Shown one piece after another: positions 11,270 to 23,800 of a stretch of DNA of 64,000 nt (positions within the stretch are counted from its first letter, which is position 1; each line of letters begins with the position of its first letter). The position numbers and the translations under genes were made by a program. The notes beneath the pieces were generated by a model. That model ran no database searches. It saw nothing but the letters and a program-made list of their open reading frames with translations, and had not been told where the DNA came from. Origin of the DNA: Loripinus fragilis (lineage: Eukaryota; Mollusca; Bivalvia; Lucinida; Lucinidae); contig OZ026519.1 in assembly GCA_964019695.1 (NCBI GenBank), positions 26,550,713 through 26,614,712 on the forward strand, in the 5' to 3' direction.

Positions 11270-12029
11270 GGTTTCTAAAGCCATAGCTAGTTTTCTACAC
11301 AATGCTGATTCCCGTCGTATGAACCCACACACATGCAAAACGTCATCAAAATTCTCTAAACAATTGACGTTGCATCATTGACGCCATCTTTGAGCGCGTC
11401 GCCAGCCATTGTACTCAACGCTAGCATTTTAAATCTTAAAAAAAATTGTGCAAATCTGTTAGTGCGAATATTATCTAACATTAAGTTCAACACAGATACT
11501 CTTAGTTTTGTGTATACGAGCTTTTAGAGATTGACGTTTATCAAAACAATGTTAATTCCTACGCTCCGTCGGTACTAACGACCTGCTACACGAGCAAGTA
11601 ATCTTCTTGCTACGACCTTGTCGTAATTTTGCATCAATACAAAAAGGATTCCTTGAATGTCTCGATTTTACGCGCTAGTCAAAATTACGCTAGTGACGTC
11701 ACATCGCCTTCAAGGCACGATGACTATTCCAAGCTATCAATTTAGAGATTCCTTGAACTTTATGCACAGAAAAAATGCGAGAATAATGCTTTTGAAAATT
11801 CTGACGCATTCGATGGCTGGTTGTGTGACTTTCTGTTTTGATGGTTTGTTTGTTAAATGCTTCCAAAACGGGGATCATTCCGTTTTAAATACCTATCAGT
11901 ATCTTAACGAATTGCTACTGTAACAGTACAATAAGACGCAATAATTGCAAAAATAAAATATGTCATTAAAAAGATATAGTCGTTTTTGTAGGTGGTGTGT
12001 TTTCATTGGACATAAGTTTTAAACGATAT
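11270..12029 (+). mobile_element. Repeat C, copy 1 (CRE-bearing, ~750 bp)
   Basis: It matches 32610-33390 in inverted orientation throughout. Shared blocks, in order: CTACACAATGCT, ATGCAAAACG, TTGACG..GATGC, CCATTG, ACTCTTAG, GACGTTTATCAAAA, CTACGACCTTGTCGTAATTT, TAGTGACGTCACATCG, AAATTGAGAGATTCTTTG-like, ATAAGACGCAATAATTGC and GGTGGTGTGTTTTCATTGG. The sequence is not tandem and has no open transposase. A partial relative ends near 46290. It contains a full CRE octamer TGACGTCA at 11694-11701. Confidence 0.75.
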
Positions 12030-12482
12030 ACAAGATACAGTCACGGCTCTGATTAATTATTCTTCCTTTAAATTGAGATAGGTCACTGATTCAGACTTGT
12101 GTTATTAGTAACATGTCTTGACGTTACTGACACTGTTTTTAGGATTACTGAAATGCATTTGGTTTGGTGAATATTGGAAGCATCTCATGAAACGCTTCCA
12201 ATGAACAACTTTTGAAAAAAGAACTGCATAAATGCTGTGCTCTGTATTTAAATTCATTTTTGTATAACAACAAAGCATGCATGAATAGAAAACAGTGTTG
12301 GCATAAAGTTGTTTCGTGGTCGACTAGGTTGCTCTTTATCTAGTAGAAGCTTAGTTTCAGCCGATAGTTTTAGGCCACAAGCAATAAGAAATTACATTTT
12401 CACTGAAAAGCCTTGCCAGACCTGAGACACCATTTCTTGCATTCTCTAAGATGTGCTCACGTCTTCAGAGACGTTTTAAATC
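12030..12482. other. Unassigned DNA
   Basis: AT-rich. No gene or repeat is identified. Confidence 0.4.
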
Positions 12483-12572
12483 AGAACCACTTCCGGCTGA
12501 GCCTTCTGGTGCTCCCGGACATAAAAATGCACACACGCACAACAATAAACCCACCTGGCTAAGTACTGGTAC
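12483..12572 (+). mobile_element. SINE-2 body fragment
   Basis: CCACTTCCGGCTGAGCCTTC, GGTGCTCCCGGACATAAAA and ACACACGCACAACAATAAAC align with the body downstream of the tRNA-like head at 36113-36245. The tRNA head is absent here. Confidence 0.55.
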
Positions 12573-12934
12573 AGCCAGCCACACTTTATTTATTATTTCT
12601 TGCAGTTGGCAAAATGTTAGGAAGAGGCAGGGGAGAGGTGTGAAAAACAAAGTTAAGTGGACTTTGTCAAACAAGCCATGACTGGGCTTATAAGAACTGT
12701 TGATCAGAAAAAAAAACATAATCATAGACATTTTTACCCACAAGGCGGACTGCTGATAGCGGGAAACTGATTGCGGATTAAATTTTCATCTCAACATTCA
12801 TTTTGATGCCAAAATTAAAATAAAACACTGGCCATTGGAGGGATATAATGATGTATTATATATACACACTCGGTTTGCGACATTCATGAGCTCACATTTT
12901 TTTTTAACAAAACTGTTTTTTTCGATTGCCTTAA

Positions 12935-13301
12935 AGCTGCATAGTCTGTAACTTTTGATCTTCAAATTTTAAAAATAATGTTTTTATTTTTCAAGAACAC
13001 AGTTAAAATACTTAAATTCAGGTAAATATTATACCATTTTCGTAAATCTTAACAAGTTATCACTATCAAAACAACTGCATTTATGTTAAAATTCAACGGT
13101 CTAGAATTATTGGAGGGACGCAAATAATTACCAACAAGAGAAATAAACACCTATTTGATAAGATAATTCACTTTTCCATGCATTTTTTAGCTGTACTGAA
13201 CATTTTTATTGTGAAAACATAGCTTAATTCTACTTTTACAAATGATTTAAAAAGAAAATAAAAAATTTCGAAAAATGTTCATAGTTACAGAGTATGCAGC
13301 T
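12935..13301. mobile_element. MITE with TTAA flanks, copy 1
   Basis: Terminal inverted repeats of about 18-22 bp (AGCTGCATAGTCTGTAACTT and, inverted at the right end, AGCTGCATACTCTGTAACT). TTAA lies on both sides (12931-12934, 13302-13305). A second copy at 55840-56202 is also TTAA-flanked. TTAA duplication is characteristic of piggyBac-type elements, so a piggyBac-derived MITE is the favoured reading. No transposase is present. Confidence 0.75.
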
Positions 13302-13305
13302 TTAA

Positions 13306-13984
13306 AGATACATGAATGTTCATGTATACATTTATTTGTGCGACATAACAATCGACGATAGGTTTTTGGGGCACTCTCAACGAATTTTCAATCTACCCGG
13401 TGCAATTTATAATTACACTAACTGTTACATTGCTTTTACTTGCATGAGCAGAGGAATAAGCTCAACGTTCAGGCCCATTCGTAAAAGCCAAGTTTTAAGT
13501 CTTCGAAACATTTTGCACAAAGAATGCAAAAAATAAAATAAAATAAATAAAGTCACGAGTTGATCCGGATCATATTCAAAGGTAAGGTTGGTACCGTGAA
13601 ACATATTTTATTTGTATAGCTAATATACATTTACATAAATACAGTTGTAGAATGATAAATAGCATACAAACATGATTCAGAAGGAAGAGTTCTAACTTCT
13701 AATAATTTTTATCCCATTCAAGTCTAAGATTTAATTGTACAAGTTATTTAGTTTCGCTTCTTTTGTCTAAAGGCTCCAGGGGGAATGAAGTAAGTGGCAC
13801 TATGCAATATGTAGTTAGTCAACAAGAGGTGGTGGCTTTTTGTCTTATTTCAGAGTTAAAAGCTATTTAAGAATGTTTTTACTGATATCATTACTGTACC
13901 TGAAATCGCTTTGATTTTAAAATATAGTGTCGATGATTTGTTTATTACTAACTTCTGGTAACTCTTGATTGCCAAATAAAAGTG
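13306..13984. other. Unassigned AT-rich DNA
   Basis: The small open frame at 13312-13536 has no recognisable domain. No repeat is identified. Confidence 0.4.
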
Positions 13985-14429
13985 TGTTTGTTTGTTTGTT
14001 TGGTGCTTAACGACGCATCAACCCTTGTGGGTCATTAGCGTCAGACGGTATTATACTAAACATGATGTGGATGGAAAATGTAAGAATTTGTAAAATAAAA
14101 TAAAAGGAATGATAATAGTGAGTTTGTATAATGATAATAAGTTGCAATACGATTGTTGATAGGAGAGACCACGTACAATATCTGACAGTTTCAAAGAGCT
14201 ATTCAGATAACTGTACATGTTCTTTAACTGAATAGAATACAACGTAATACAATCTGTATTATGGTCTGATACAATGTAAAACAAAACATTATCTTAAAAA
14301 TAGCAATTAGATTCTGTGAAAAAAAGATTTATTTGTCTTAAAAATGTCATAATGCTATCAATATGTATATCTTGAAATTATTCTTTCATGTTCTCTTATG
14401 TTGTCAACAAGAAAGCAATTATTTCTTAC

Positions 14430-17400
14430 TTGTGCAAAGTCGCCACATTCCAAATGGAAGTGACGTACAGTGAATGGTGCGTCGCAACCAACACATTGTG
14501 GCTGCTCTTCACCTTGTAGTAAGTATGAATGAGTGACTCTTGTATGACCTAAGCGGAGTACTTCTTCTTTTCTAATGTTTCGAACAACTGATTGATATTC
14601 ACCAATAGTTGTTTGATGTCAAGAAGTTTATTTCAAATGCTGTTATTCCATGAAAAATAGTAAGTGAGTATGATCAGGAAATACCACAATCACAAACTGC
14701 AGACAACCCCGTGGCACCGCGAGGAAGAGCCGCTCAACCATCACAAGACACCAGGAAGACAGTTTGCCATTCTTCGAAGATACATTTATTGATAGATGGC
14801 TTAAAATTTGAAAATGGAATCTTGAAAGAAGTAAGATCTAATAAAAGCGATGCTTTTGCTTGCTGATCTACCATCTCATTCCCTTGGATACCATTATGAC
14901 TAGGACTCCAACAGAGATTCATTTCTTTATTAGCTAAAAGCTCATGACATTTTTTTTTAATTTTTCTGTTATGGTTCATAGCTTTCAATACAGTACGCGA
15001 GTCAAAAAATATAATAAATTTATTGTTAGCATCACAAGTGCTAATGAAATCTAAAGCAAGATCGACTGCTTTGGCTTCAGTAGTGAAAATTGATGAATCG
15101 TCAGGTATACGTTGCATATTACTATGGTTGTCTGATATAACAGCACAACCAACCTTTGAGTCTTCTTTTGACCCATCAGTATACATTTGTTGGTAATTCT
15201 TATAACGACTTTGAAGCTTTCTGAAATCATCTTTCAATATGTGTGGATATGATTCAGATTTTTTCCCTGAATGTAAATCGAAAAGTATGTCAGGTTGTTT
15301 CATACACCAAGCTGGAATATTTGGTGTAAAATGTTTTTCAATATTGTGTGGTTTGATATTGGCAGATTCTAAGAGTGGTGAAATTCTGATGTCAAATGAT
15401 TTAATAGCTTTAGGTTTTTGTTCATATAAATGAACATAATTTGGTTGGAATGTAACTTCTTGAGCAGGATTTGACGGGTAAGCAGCAAATCTTATAGCAT
15501 ATTGCAAAGAGAGTTTCTCTCTTCGTGAGTATAGTGATGGTTCATCTGCTGCCACATAAAGACTAGCAGCAGGAGAAGTTCTGAAAGCTCCTAAAGCTAA
15601 CCTAAGTCCTTGATGTGTATAGGATCAAGCATTTTAAGATATGATTTTCGTGCAGAGCCATATATAATACAGCGATAGTCTAATTTTGACTGGACTAGAG
15701 ACTGATTAAGCTTGAGAAGTGTAGTTTGGTCTGCACCCAAGACGTATGGGAGAGCACTTTTAAAAGAGTCAATGCTTTTAAACATTTAGCTTTGAGATAT
15801 TTAATATGAGGTATAAAACTGAGTTTTCTATCAAATAAAATGCCAATGAATTTAGATTCCTCAACAACTGGAATAGGTGATCCATATAAATGCAAAACAG
15901 GATCATCATGTTGCTTACACAACTGACAGAAATGTACCCACTGTGTTTTTGATTTGGAAAACTTAAAACCATTGCTTGTTGCCCAATTTCCAATCTTATT
16001 TAAATTTTGTTGCAGTTGGCGTTCAATTGTCGCCATACGTTTTGAGCGATAACAGATACAGAAGTCATCAACATATAATGAGCAATCAGTAAGATTACCT
16101 AAACATTTAACAATATCATTAATTTTGATGTTAAAAAGTGTTGTAGACAGGACGCCCCCTTGAGGTACACCTTGCTACTGGTCATAATAGTCAGACAGAG
16201 AGGAGCCAACTCGGACTTGCATGATGCTGTCTGCAAGGAAGTTTTCAATGAATGTAGGAAGTCTACCTCTTAATCCTAGTTTGCTGATTTCTTTTAAAAT
16301 GCCATATCTCCACGTGGTATCATAAACTTTTTCCAAATAAAAAAACACTGCAACTAATGTTCCTTTTTAATAAAGGCATCACGTACGAAGGTTTCCAATC
16401 TAACTAAATTATCAGTTGTACTGCGGTCAGATCTGAAACCAGACTGGAACCGCGATATATGATTATTGGATTCTAAAAACCAAGTAAGTCTTTTATTTAT
16501 CATTCTTTCAACTTGTTAAAGCTATAGGTCTATCATTATTTGACTCTGCAGGATCTTTACCAGGTTTGGGAATAGGAATAATTGCTGCATATTGCCAATT
16601 ATCTGGAAATTAACCAGTAATCCAAATGTAATTAAATATATTCAAAAGGGTTTCAAGAGAAGTATCTGGGAGATTTTTAAGCATTTGATAGTTGATCTCA
16701 TCAGGACCGGTGGCTGAGTCATGTGATAGTTTAATAGCTTCAACTAATTCATCTAAATTAAAATCTGTGTTATAAATTACATTATTTTGTGATTTAAAAT
16801 TCAATTTAACTTTCTCTTGTTCAGTTTAAATCTTTCGGAAGGATTCAGAGTAAATGATGATAAGTTGTGACAAAAAGTTTCTCCTAAAGTGTCAGCAATG
16901 TCTGTTTTTGAGGTTGCTTTGATGTCAGTACCTTCTAAATTTAAATGTGTATAACTGGGGGATTTGTTTTTTCAAGAGATATTTCTTATCAGATCCCAAT
17001 CCTTTTTAATAGGTGTTTTATGATTGATTTTCGAAACATAAGATCTCCATGACTTACACTTCGAAATTTTAATTGTTCTACGGGGTTTAGCTCTAAATAC
17101 TTTGATGTCATAGAAATTGTTGGTATTTGGAGATCTTTTGAATTTAGAAAGAGCTTGCTTGCGCTGTTTAATTGCTTCTTTACAGTCGTCATTGTACCAT
17201 GGATTACTTTTAGTTGGATTTGTCAAATTTTGAGGAATACATTCTTTAGATATTTCAATAAGAGAAGAGGTAAAATCAGCTATAGGATCAGACGATTCAT
17301 TGAAGTTTCTGGTACCAATTTACCAGTGAAGAGAGTATTAAATAGATCCCAGTTGGCTTTATCTAATTTCCACTTTGGATTTTGATGACAGAAGGAAAGA

Positions 17401-17973
17401 TCAATAGATGTAAAAGACTTTGTACTCGGAGATTGATAAGTGTAAGACTTATCATTCAAAATACATATGTCATTTTTTGTAATGAAATTTTCGATAAGTT
17501 CACCACTGGAATCATTGTTTTGACCACCCCAGAGGATAGTGTGACCATTGAAGTCACCTAATAATATATACGGAGAAGGAAGTTGTTGCAGTAAATTGTC
17601 CAAGTGTTGGGAGTTGAGAGAAAAGGATGGAGGAATATATACATGGAGGAATATATACAGAACATATACTTATTTCTCTCTCAAGAGTGACAGAAATAGC
17701 AGATGCTTGTAGTTCTGTTTGTAAATCAATCTTTCTTTGTGGGAAAGATGATTTTACAAATATTGAGGCACCACCAGAGGGCCTCAGACAATCAGTATGA
17801 ACATAGTTATATATATTAAAACCTTTTAATTAGATGTTATCATCTGGTTTAAGAAATGCCTCTTGAAAACAAAATACAGACGGATTATATTCAGAAATCA
17901 ATAGAGATACGTCATTATAATTAGGTTTCAAACCTCGACAATTCCATTGTATAATATTATGTTTAAAATCCAT
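14430..17973 (-). pseudogene. LINE copy 1 ORF2: endonuclease, reverse transcriptase, RNase H
   Basis: The start is ATG at 17973, giving MDFKHNIIQWNCRG, the usual APE endonuclease beginning, then FQEAFLKP with the catalytic Glu (to ~17830) and LLGDFNGHTILWGG (~17550). The RT follows (16804-15600): SATGPDEINYQML, then YVDD intact at about 16057-16090 and a thumb-like region. RNase H (15100-14830) has YTDGSKEDS, TTEAKAVDLA, FFDSRTVLKAMN and NGIQGNEMVD, so the four acidic residues remain. The tail after the repeat A insertion encodes a C-x2-C-x8-H-x4-C motif near 14470. At least five frameshifts or stops are needed, so it is not functional as it stands. Confidence 0.85.
14652..14762 (-). mobile_element. 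Repeat A fragment inside LINE copy 1
   Basis: The last ~105 bp of repeat A (plus strand AGTGAGTATGATCAGGAAAT through GAAGAGCCGCTCAACC) split the sequence that is continuous in LINE copy 2 at 24152-24200 (GGCAAACTTCCTGGAATAAC). Insertion postdates the LINE. A short TCCTGG homology at the junction hides any target duplication. Confidence 0.8.
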
Positions 17974-18037
17974 ACTTGAAAATAATATTAAAAGGGGTAA
18001 TGAAATAATGGTTAGATTGAAAACCTCCATTATTTAA

Positions 18038-19110
18038 GTTAATGGTAATTGTGACAGTGTGCCTTTAGGGAGATGATCACTGGAAGATGGCTCTGTGAAA
18101 ACCACAGAATCATCGTCCATGACCTCCTCGCCATCTTTTCCCGTATACACAGAAAATGGATTCTTTTCAGCTTGTTTTGCTTTTTGTGTTTTTTCCTTTT
18201 TTCTGTGCTTGTTGTTTAAGATAAAGCTGTTTTCTTTCTTCTCTTGTTTTTGTTTGAATTTATCTTTCTATTCTTTTCTCTTCTTCTCCTCATCTTTCTT
18301 CATCAGTTCTAAGGTAGCCACCTTTAGGGCTGGCCCAGGATGAGAGGAGTTACTTTTTCCTGGATGAGGAGATAAGTTACGTTTTTCTTGTGAATCTTGT
18401 GTTTTTTTCTTTTGTCTGTTGTTTCAACTTTTCAGTAAAGCTGTCGTCTGTCTGTATGCTATTGTTGTCAGTTTGTGTAGATTTGCTGCAAGTGCCTGGT
18501 TTTACAGTACTTGCATATGTTTGACCAGTGTAAAATTGCTCGTATTGTTTACGAGCTTCAAGAAATACTAGCTGTTTTCACATTTGATTTTGAGGATTTT
18601 CTTCTCTTTCTCCCATTGTGGGCATTGCTTTGAGTTTGCAGGATGATCACCTGAGCAGTTGACACATTTGGCTGGTTTGTCACACACGCCATATGGTCCA
18701 CAATGTTCAGGCTCACCGCAGTTGCAGCATGCAGCGTGTCTACCACATTTATTTTTGTGGTGACCAAACACTTGAAAATGTCAGCACCGAAGTGGGTTTG
18801 GTATATAGACATCTAGTTTTACTTGCATAAAGCCTATTTTAACAACTGTAGGTAAGTTAGGTGAGTTAAAATTAAGAACATATGTATGAGTTGGTTTTAT
18901 GACACCATCACGACGTACAGTGATTCTACGTACATCCGTAACTCCCTGTTCAAGCATGCCTTCCTTGATATCATCGCTTGTCACTCTGTTCAAGGCTTGG
19001 CAGCGAATAATGCCCTTGGATGTGTTCAAGGATGAATGGGGTGTTACGGAGCATTTTAGACCACAAAATATTTTCATCTGTAGTAGACTGAGGTGGAAAC
19101 ACGGCCCGGT
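18038..19110 (-). pseudogene. LINE copy 1 ORF1 (gag-like, CCHC zinc knuckles)
   Basis: Gag-type RNA-binding protein of the LINE ribonucleoprotein. The N-terminal half (19077-18781) includes LKCSVTPHSSLNTSKGIIRC and VKIGFMQVKLDVYIPNPLRC. The middle (18771-18568) has closely spaced knuckles (CGRHAACCNCGEPEHCGP, then CVNCSGDHPANSKQCP). The C-terminal third is lysine/glutamate rich (18100-18400). A frameshift separates the two halves near 18775. The 3' end abuts ORF2 with ~65 bp between, as in copy 2. Confidence 0.8.
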
Positions 19111-19150
19111 GTTTCTAATCGGCTTTGTGATGCTGAGCCCCAGGATTCTG

Positions 19151-19260
19151 AAAATGTAAAAAAAAAATACTTCTTATATCTTCGTTCTATAGTATCGTTA
19201 TGATGCCAACCATGTGTCCATTATCTTATACTTTCTTTCTTTTATAAAATAATCCTGAAA
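19151..19260. other. Short junction between the two head-to-head LINEs
   Basis: About 100 bp of non-coding DNA separates the 5' end of LINE copy 1 from the 5' region of copy 2. The exact 5' boundaries are not defined. No target duplication could be assigned. Confidence 0.5.
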
Positions 19261-19420
19261 GGCAGTGGCTTAACGGGTCAATTGTGCAGATTCTTTTTGT
19301 GCAAGTATACCTTCTATGTAACTCTAGCAATGGAGGTTGGAAAACCACTCCATTAAAGTGTTCCCTTGTTGGGCTCCACAGTGGGTGGGGAGCATAGATG
19401 ATGAATCAAACAACTTAACT

Positions 19421-20769
19421 ACATGGCTAAACAAAAAGCAAAAAAAGTCACATAACAAATTCAGATACTGACTCTGAAAACTCGTACCCAGCTTCTCAAC
19501 CAACTAATTCAAGTTCGTCTACCTCAACCAAAAAACCTTATGTACCCAGATTTTTAATAATCCATTCAGAAAAAGAAGATGAAAGTATTTCTTCGATTTC
19601 TCCATTCCTTGTACATAGAACTATAATTAGTTTTGACAGGTGAACCCAAAAGCATAAAAAGTCTACAGTCTGGTGACCTTCTGATACAGTGTGCGAAGGA
19701 AAAAACATGAGACAACTCTTCTTAATTTGAAGAACTTCTGCGGACTAAATGCAAAGTGACCCCACATTCTTCCTTGAACATATCCAAGGGTATTGTTTGC
19801 TGTCCTACCTTGAACAGGCAGACCTGCGAGCATATTCTGGAGTTCTTGGGAGAACAGGGTGACACAGATGTTTGTAGAATCATAGTATTCAGTGATGGAG
19901 TAAAGAAACCAACAAACATATTAGTATTCACTTTCAATACACCAGTTTTACCATCAGTGGTCAAAATAGGTTTAATGCAAGTCACCTGACGTACGAGTAT
20001 ATATACCAAATCCACTTTGTTGTTATCAATGTCAAGTGTTTGGCCATCACGAAAACAGGTGTGGCAGACAGGCTATATGCGTCAACTGCAATATGCCTGA
20101 GCATTGCCCAGTTGGCCAGTGTCAAATACCTGCCAAGTGTGTAAACTGCTCAGGAGAACACCCTGCCAACTCTAAACAGTGCCCAGCTTGGGAGAAAGAG
20201 AAGAAAATACTAAAGATAAAATGTGAACAGAACATCTCGTTCCCTGAAGCTCGAAAACAGTATGAGCAATGTTATGATACTCTTTCATATGCAAGTGCTG
20301 TAAAACCAGGCACTTGTAACAAATCTACACAAACAGACAACAAAAGCACACAAATAGACGACAGCTTTACCGAATATTTAAAACAACAAGAGTAATCATC
20401 ATCAGAAACACACCCAAGGAAACACCTAAGGGAAAACAAGACAACAATACTTCATCTCCTCGTCCAGGGCCAGCACTTAAGCCAGCAACCCTGGAAATGA
20501 TTGAGAAGGAGAAGGAGAGGAAGAAAAAGGAAGAGAAAGACAGAATTAAGCAACAGCAGAAAGAAGAAAGACAACAGCAATATCATAAAGATAAAAAGAT
20601 AAGAGAATTGAAAGAAAAAGAACAAGCAGAAAAAGCTCATCAAAATCCTTATTCTTTGTTGCATTAAGATGATGAGGTGTGTATGGAAGAGGAGGCTGTG
20701 GTATTCACAGACTCTTCTCCCAGTGACCATCTCCCTAAAGGCACACTGCCAAGATTACCAATAACTTAA
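19421..20769 (+). pseudogene. LINE copy 2 ORF1 (gag-like, CCHC zinc knuckles, charged tail)
   Basis: The likely start is ATGGCTAAACAAAAAGC near 19421, followed quickly by a frameshift. Segments then read YVPRFLIIHS, ISSISPFLVHRTIISF, FCGLKCKVTPHSSLNISKG-like (19730-19800) and VVKIGLMQVT (to 19989). Knuckles lie at 20036-20200: FGHHENRCGRQAICVNCNMP, CQIPAKCVNCSGEHPANSKQ. The C-terminal section (20459-20769) is a lysine/glutamate-rich helix, likely coiled coil, ending at TAA 20767-20769. At least three frameshifts or stops are present. Its role by family is to bind LINE RNA in the ribonucleoprotein particle. Confidence 0.8.
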
Positions 20770-20827
20770 TACTGGAGGGTTTCAATCTAACTATTATTTT
20801 AGTACCTCTTTTAATATTATTTTCAAG

Positions 20828-23800
20828 TTTAGATTTTAAACATAAAATTATTCAATGGAATTGTCGAGGTTTGAAACCTAATTATAATGAAGTATCTCTA
20901 TTGATTTCTGAATATAATCCATCCATATTTTTTTTTCAAGAGACATTTCTTAAACCAGATGATAACATCTCATTAAAAGGTTTTAATGTATATAACTATG
21001 TTCATACTGATTGTCTGAGGTCCTCTGGTAGTGCCTCAATATTTGTAAAATCATCTTTCCCACAAAGGAAGATTGGTTTACAAACAGAACTACAAGCAAC
21101 TGATGTTTCTGTCACTCTAGACAGAGAAATAACCATATGTTCTGTATATATTCCTCCATCCTTTTCTCTTAACTACGGACACTTTGACAATTTACTGCAA
21201 CAACTTCCTTCTCTGTATATCTTAATAGGTGACTTCAATGGTCACAATATCCTCTGGGGTGGTCAAAATAATGATTCTGGAGGCTTACTTATCGAAAATT
21301 TCATTACAAAGAATGAAATATGTATTATGAATGATAAGTCTTACACGTATCATTCTCCAAGTACAAAGTTTTTTTTACATCTATTGATCTTTTCTTCTGT
21401 CATCCATCACTGTTTCTTGATTATAGTTGGTCTGTATGTGAAGACCAACACAATAGTGATCACATCCCTATTATCATTGAACAGAACACTTTTTCCACTG
21501 AGGACCACAATCCAAAGTGGAAATTAAATATAGCCAGCTGGGATCTATTTAATACTCTCTGCACCGGTAAATTGATACCAGAAAACTTCAAAGAATCTTC
21601 TGATCCTATATCTGATTTTACCTCTTTGCGTTTTGAAATATCTAAAGAATGTATTCCCCAAACTTCCACAAATCCAACTAAAAGTAATCCATGGTACAAT
21701 GACGACTGTAAAAAAGCAATTAAACAACGCAAACAAGCTTTATCTAAATTCAAAAGATCTCCAAATACCAACAATTTCAATGACATCAAAGTATTTAGAG
21801 CTAAAGCCCGTAGAACAATAAAACTTTCAAAGCGTAAGTCATGGAGATCTTATGTTTCGAAAATCAATCATAAAACACCTATTAAAAAGGTTTGGGATAT
21901 GATAAGAAAAATCTCTGGAAAAAACAAATCCCCCATTTACACACATTTAAACATGATGGGTACTGACAGCAAAACAACTTCAAAAACAGACATTGTTGAC
22001 ACTTTAGGAGAATTTTTTGTCACAATTCATCATCATTCAATTACTCTGAATCCTTTAGAAAGATTTACACCGAACAAGAGAAAGTTAAATTGAATTTTAA
22101 ATCACAAAATAATGAAATTTATAACAAAGATTTTAATTTAGATGAATTAGTTGAAGCTATTCAACTATCACATGACTCAGCTACGGGTCCTGATGAGATC
22201 CACTATCAAATGCTTAAACATCTCCCAGATACTTCTCTTGAAACTCTTTTGAATATATTTAATTACATTTGGACTACTGGTAAATTTCCAGATGATTGGC
22301 AATATGCATTTTTTCCTATTCCCAAACCTGGTAAAGATCCTGCAGAACCAAATAATTAAAGACCTATAGCTTTAACAAGTTGTCTATGTAAAACACTTGA
22401 AAGAATGATAAATAAAAGACTTACTTGGTTTTTAGAATCTAATAGTCATGTATCGCGGTTCCAGTCTGGTTTCAGATCTGACCGTAGTACAACTGATAAT
22501 TTAGTTAGATTGGAAACTTTCATACGTGATGCCTTTATTAAAAAGGAACATGTAGTCGCTGTGCTTTTGATCTGGAAAAAGCTTATGATACAACATGGAG
22601 ACACAGTATTTTAAAAGATATCCACAAACTAGGATTAAGAGGTACACTTCCTACATTCATTGAACACTTCCTTGCAGACCACGCCATGCAAGTCCGAGTT
22701 GGCTCCTCTCTGTCTAACTATTATGACCAGGAGCAGGGTGTACCTCAAGGGGATGTTTTGTCTTCAACACTTTTTAGTATTAAAATTAATGATATTGTTA
22801 AATGTTTAGGTAATCTTACTGATTGCTCATTAAACGTTTACGAATACTGTATCTGTTATCGCTCAAAAAGCATGGCGACAACTGAAAGTCAACTACAACA
22901 AAATTTGAATAAGATTGAAAATTGGGCAACAAGCAATGGCTTTAAGTTTCCAAATCAAACACACAGTGTGTACATTTCTGTCAGTTGCACAAGCAACATG
23001 ATGATCCGGTTTTACATTTATATGGATTACTTATTCCAGTTGTTGAGGAATCTAAATTCCTTGGCATTTTATTTGATAGAAAACTCAGTTTTATACCCCA
23101 TATTAAATATCTTAAAGCTAAATGTTTAAAAGCATTGAATCTTTTAAAAGTGCTCTCCCATACGTCTTGGGGTGCAGACCGAACTACATTTCTCAAGCTG
23201 TGTCGGTCTCTAGTCTGGTCAAAATTAGACTTTGGTTGTATTATATATGGCTCTGCACGAAAATCATATCTTCAAATGCTTGATCCTATACATAACCAAG
23301 GACTTAGATTAGCTTTAGGGGCTTTTAGAACTTCTCCTGCTGCTAGTCTCTATGTGGAAGCAGATGAACTATCACTATACCCACGAAGAGAAAAACTCTC
23401 TTTGCAATATGCTATAAGACTTGCTGCTAACCCATCAAATCCTGCCCATGAAGATACATTCCCACCAAATTATGTTGATTTATATGAACAAAAACCTAAA
23501 GCTATTAAATCATTTGGCATCAGAATTTCACCACACTTAGAGTCTGCCAATATCAACCCACAAAATATTGAAAAACATTTTACACCAAATATTCCAGCTT
23601 GGTGTATGAAACAACCTGAAATACTTTTTGATTTACATTCCGAGAAAAAATCTGAATTAAATCCACACATATTAAAAGATGATTACAGAAAAATGCAAAG
23701 TCGTAATAACAATTACCAACAAATTTATACTGATGGATCAAAGGAAGACTCAAAGGTTGATTGTGCTGTTATATCAGACAACCATAGTAATATGCAACGT

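Larger units (their letters stand above)
13985..19150 (-). mobile_element. I-group LINE, copy 1 (near full length, broken)
   Basis: On the minus strand: ORF1 gag, ORF2 with apurinic-type endonuclease, reverse transcriptase, RNase H and a C-terminal CCHC, then a 3' UTR ending in (CAAA)n, seen as (GTTT)n at 13985-14002. Presence of RNase H with an APE endonuclease and a CCHC gag places it in the I superfamily (I or Nimb type). It matches copy 2 at 19260-24832 along almost its whole length. Frameshifts and stops break both ORFs, and a repeat A fragment sits in ORF2 at 14652-14762. The 5' end is shorter than that of copy 2 or diverged from it. Confidence 0.9.

Noticed and set aside
18095..18343. 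Phe/Cys-rich plus-strand frame
   Set aside because: Antisense of the charged tail of LINE copy 1 ORF1.
20452..20730. Phe/Leu-rich minus-strand frame resembling a membrane protein
   Set aside because: It is the antisense of the lysine/glutamate-rich tail of LINE ORF1.
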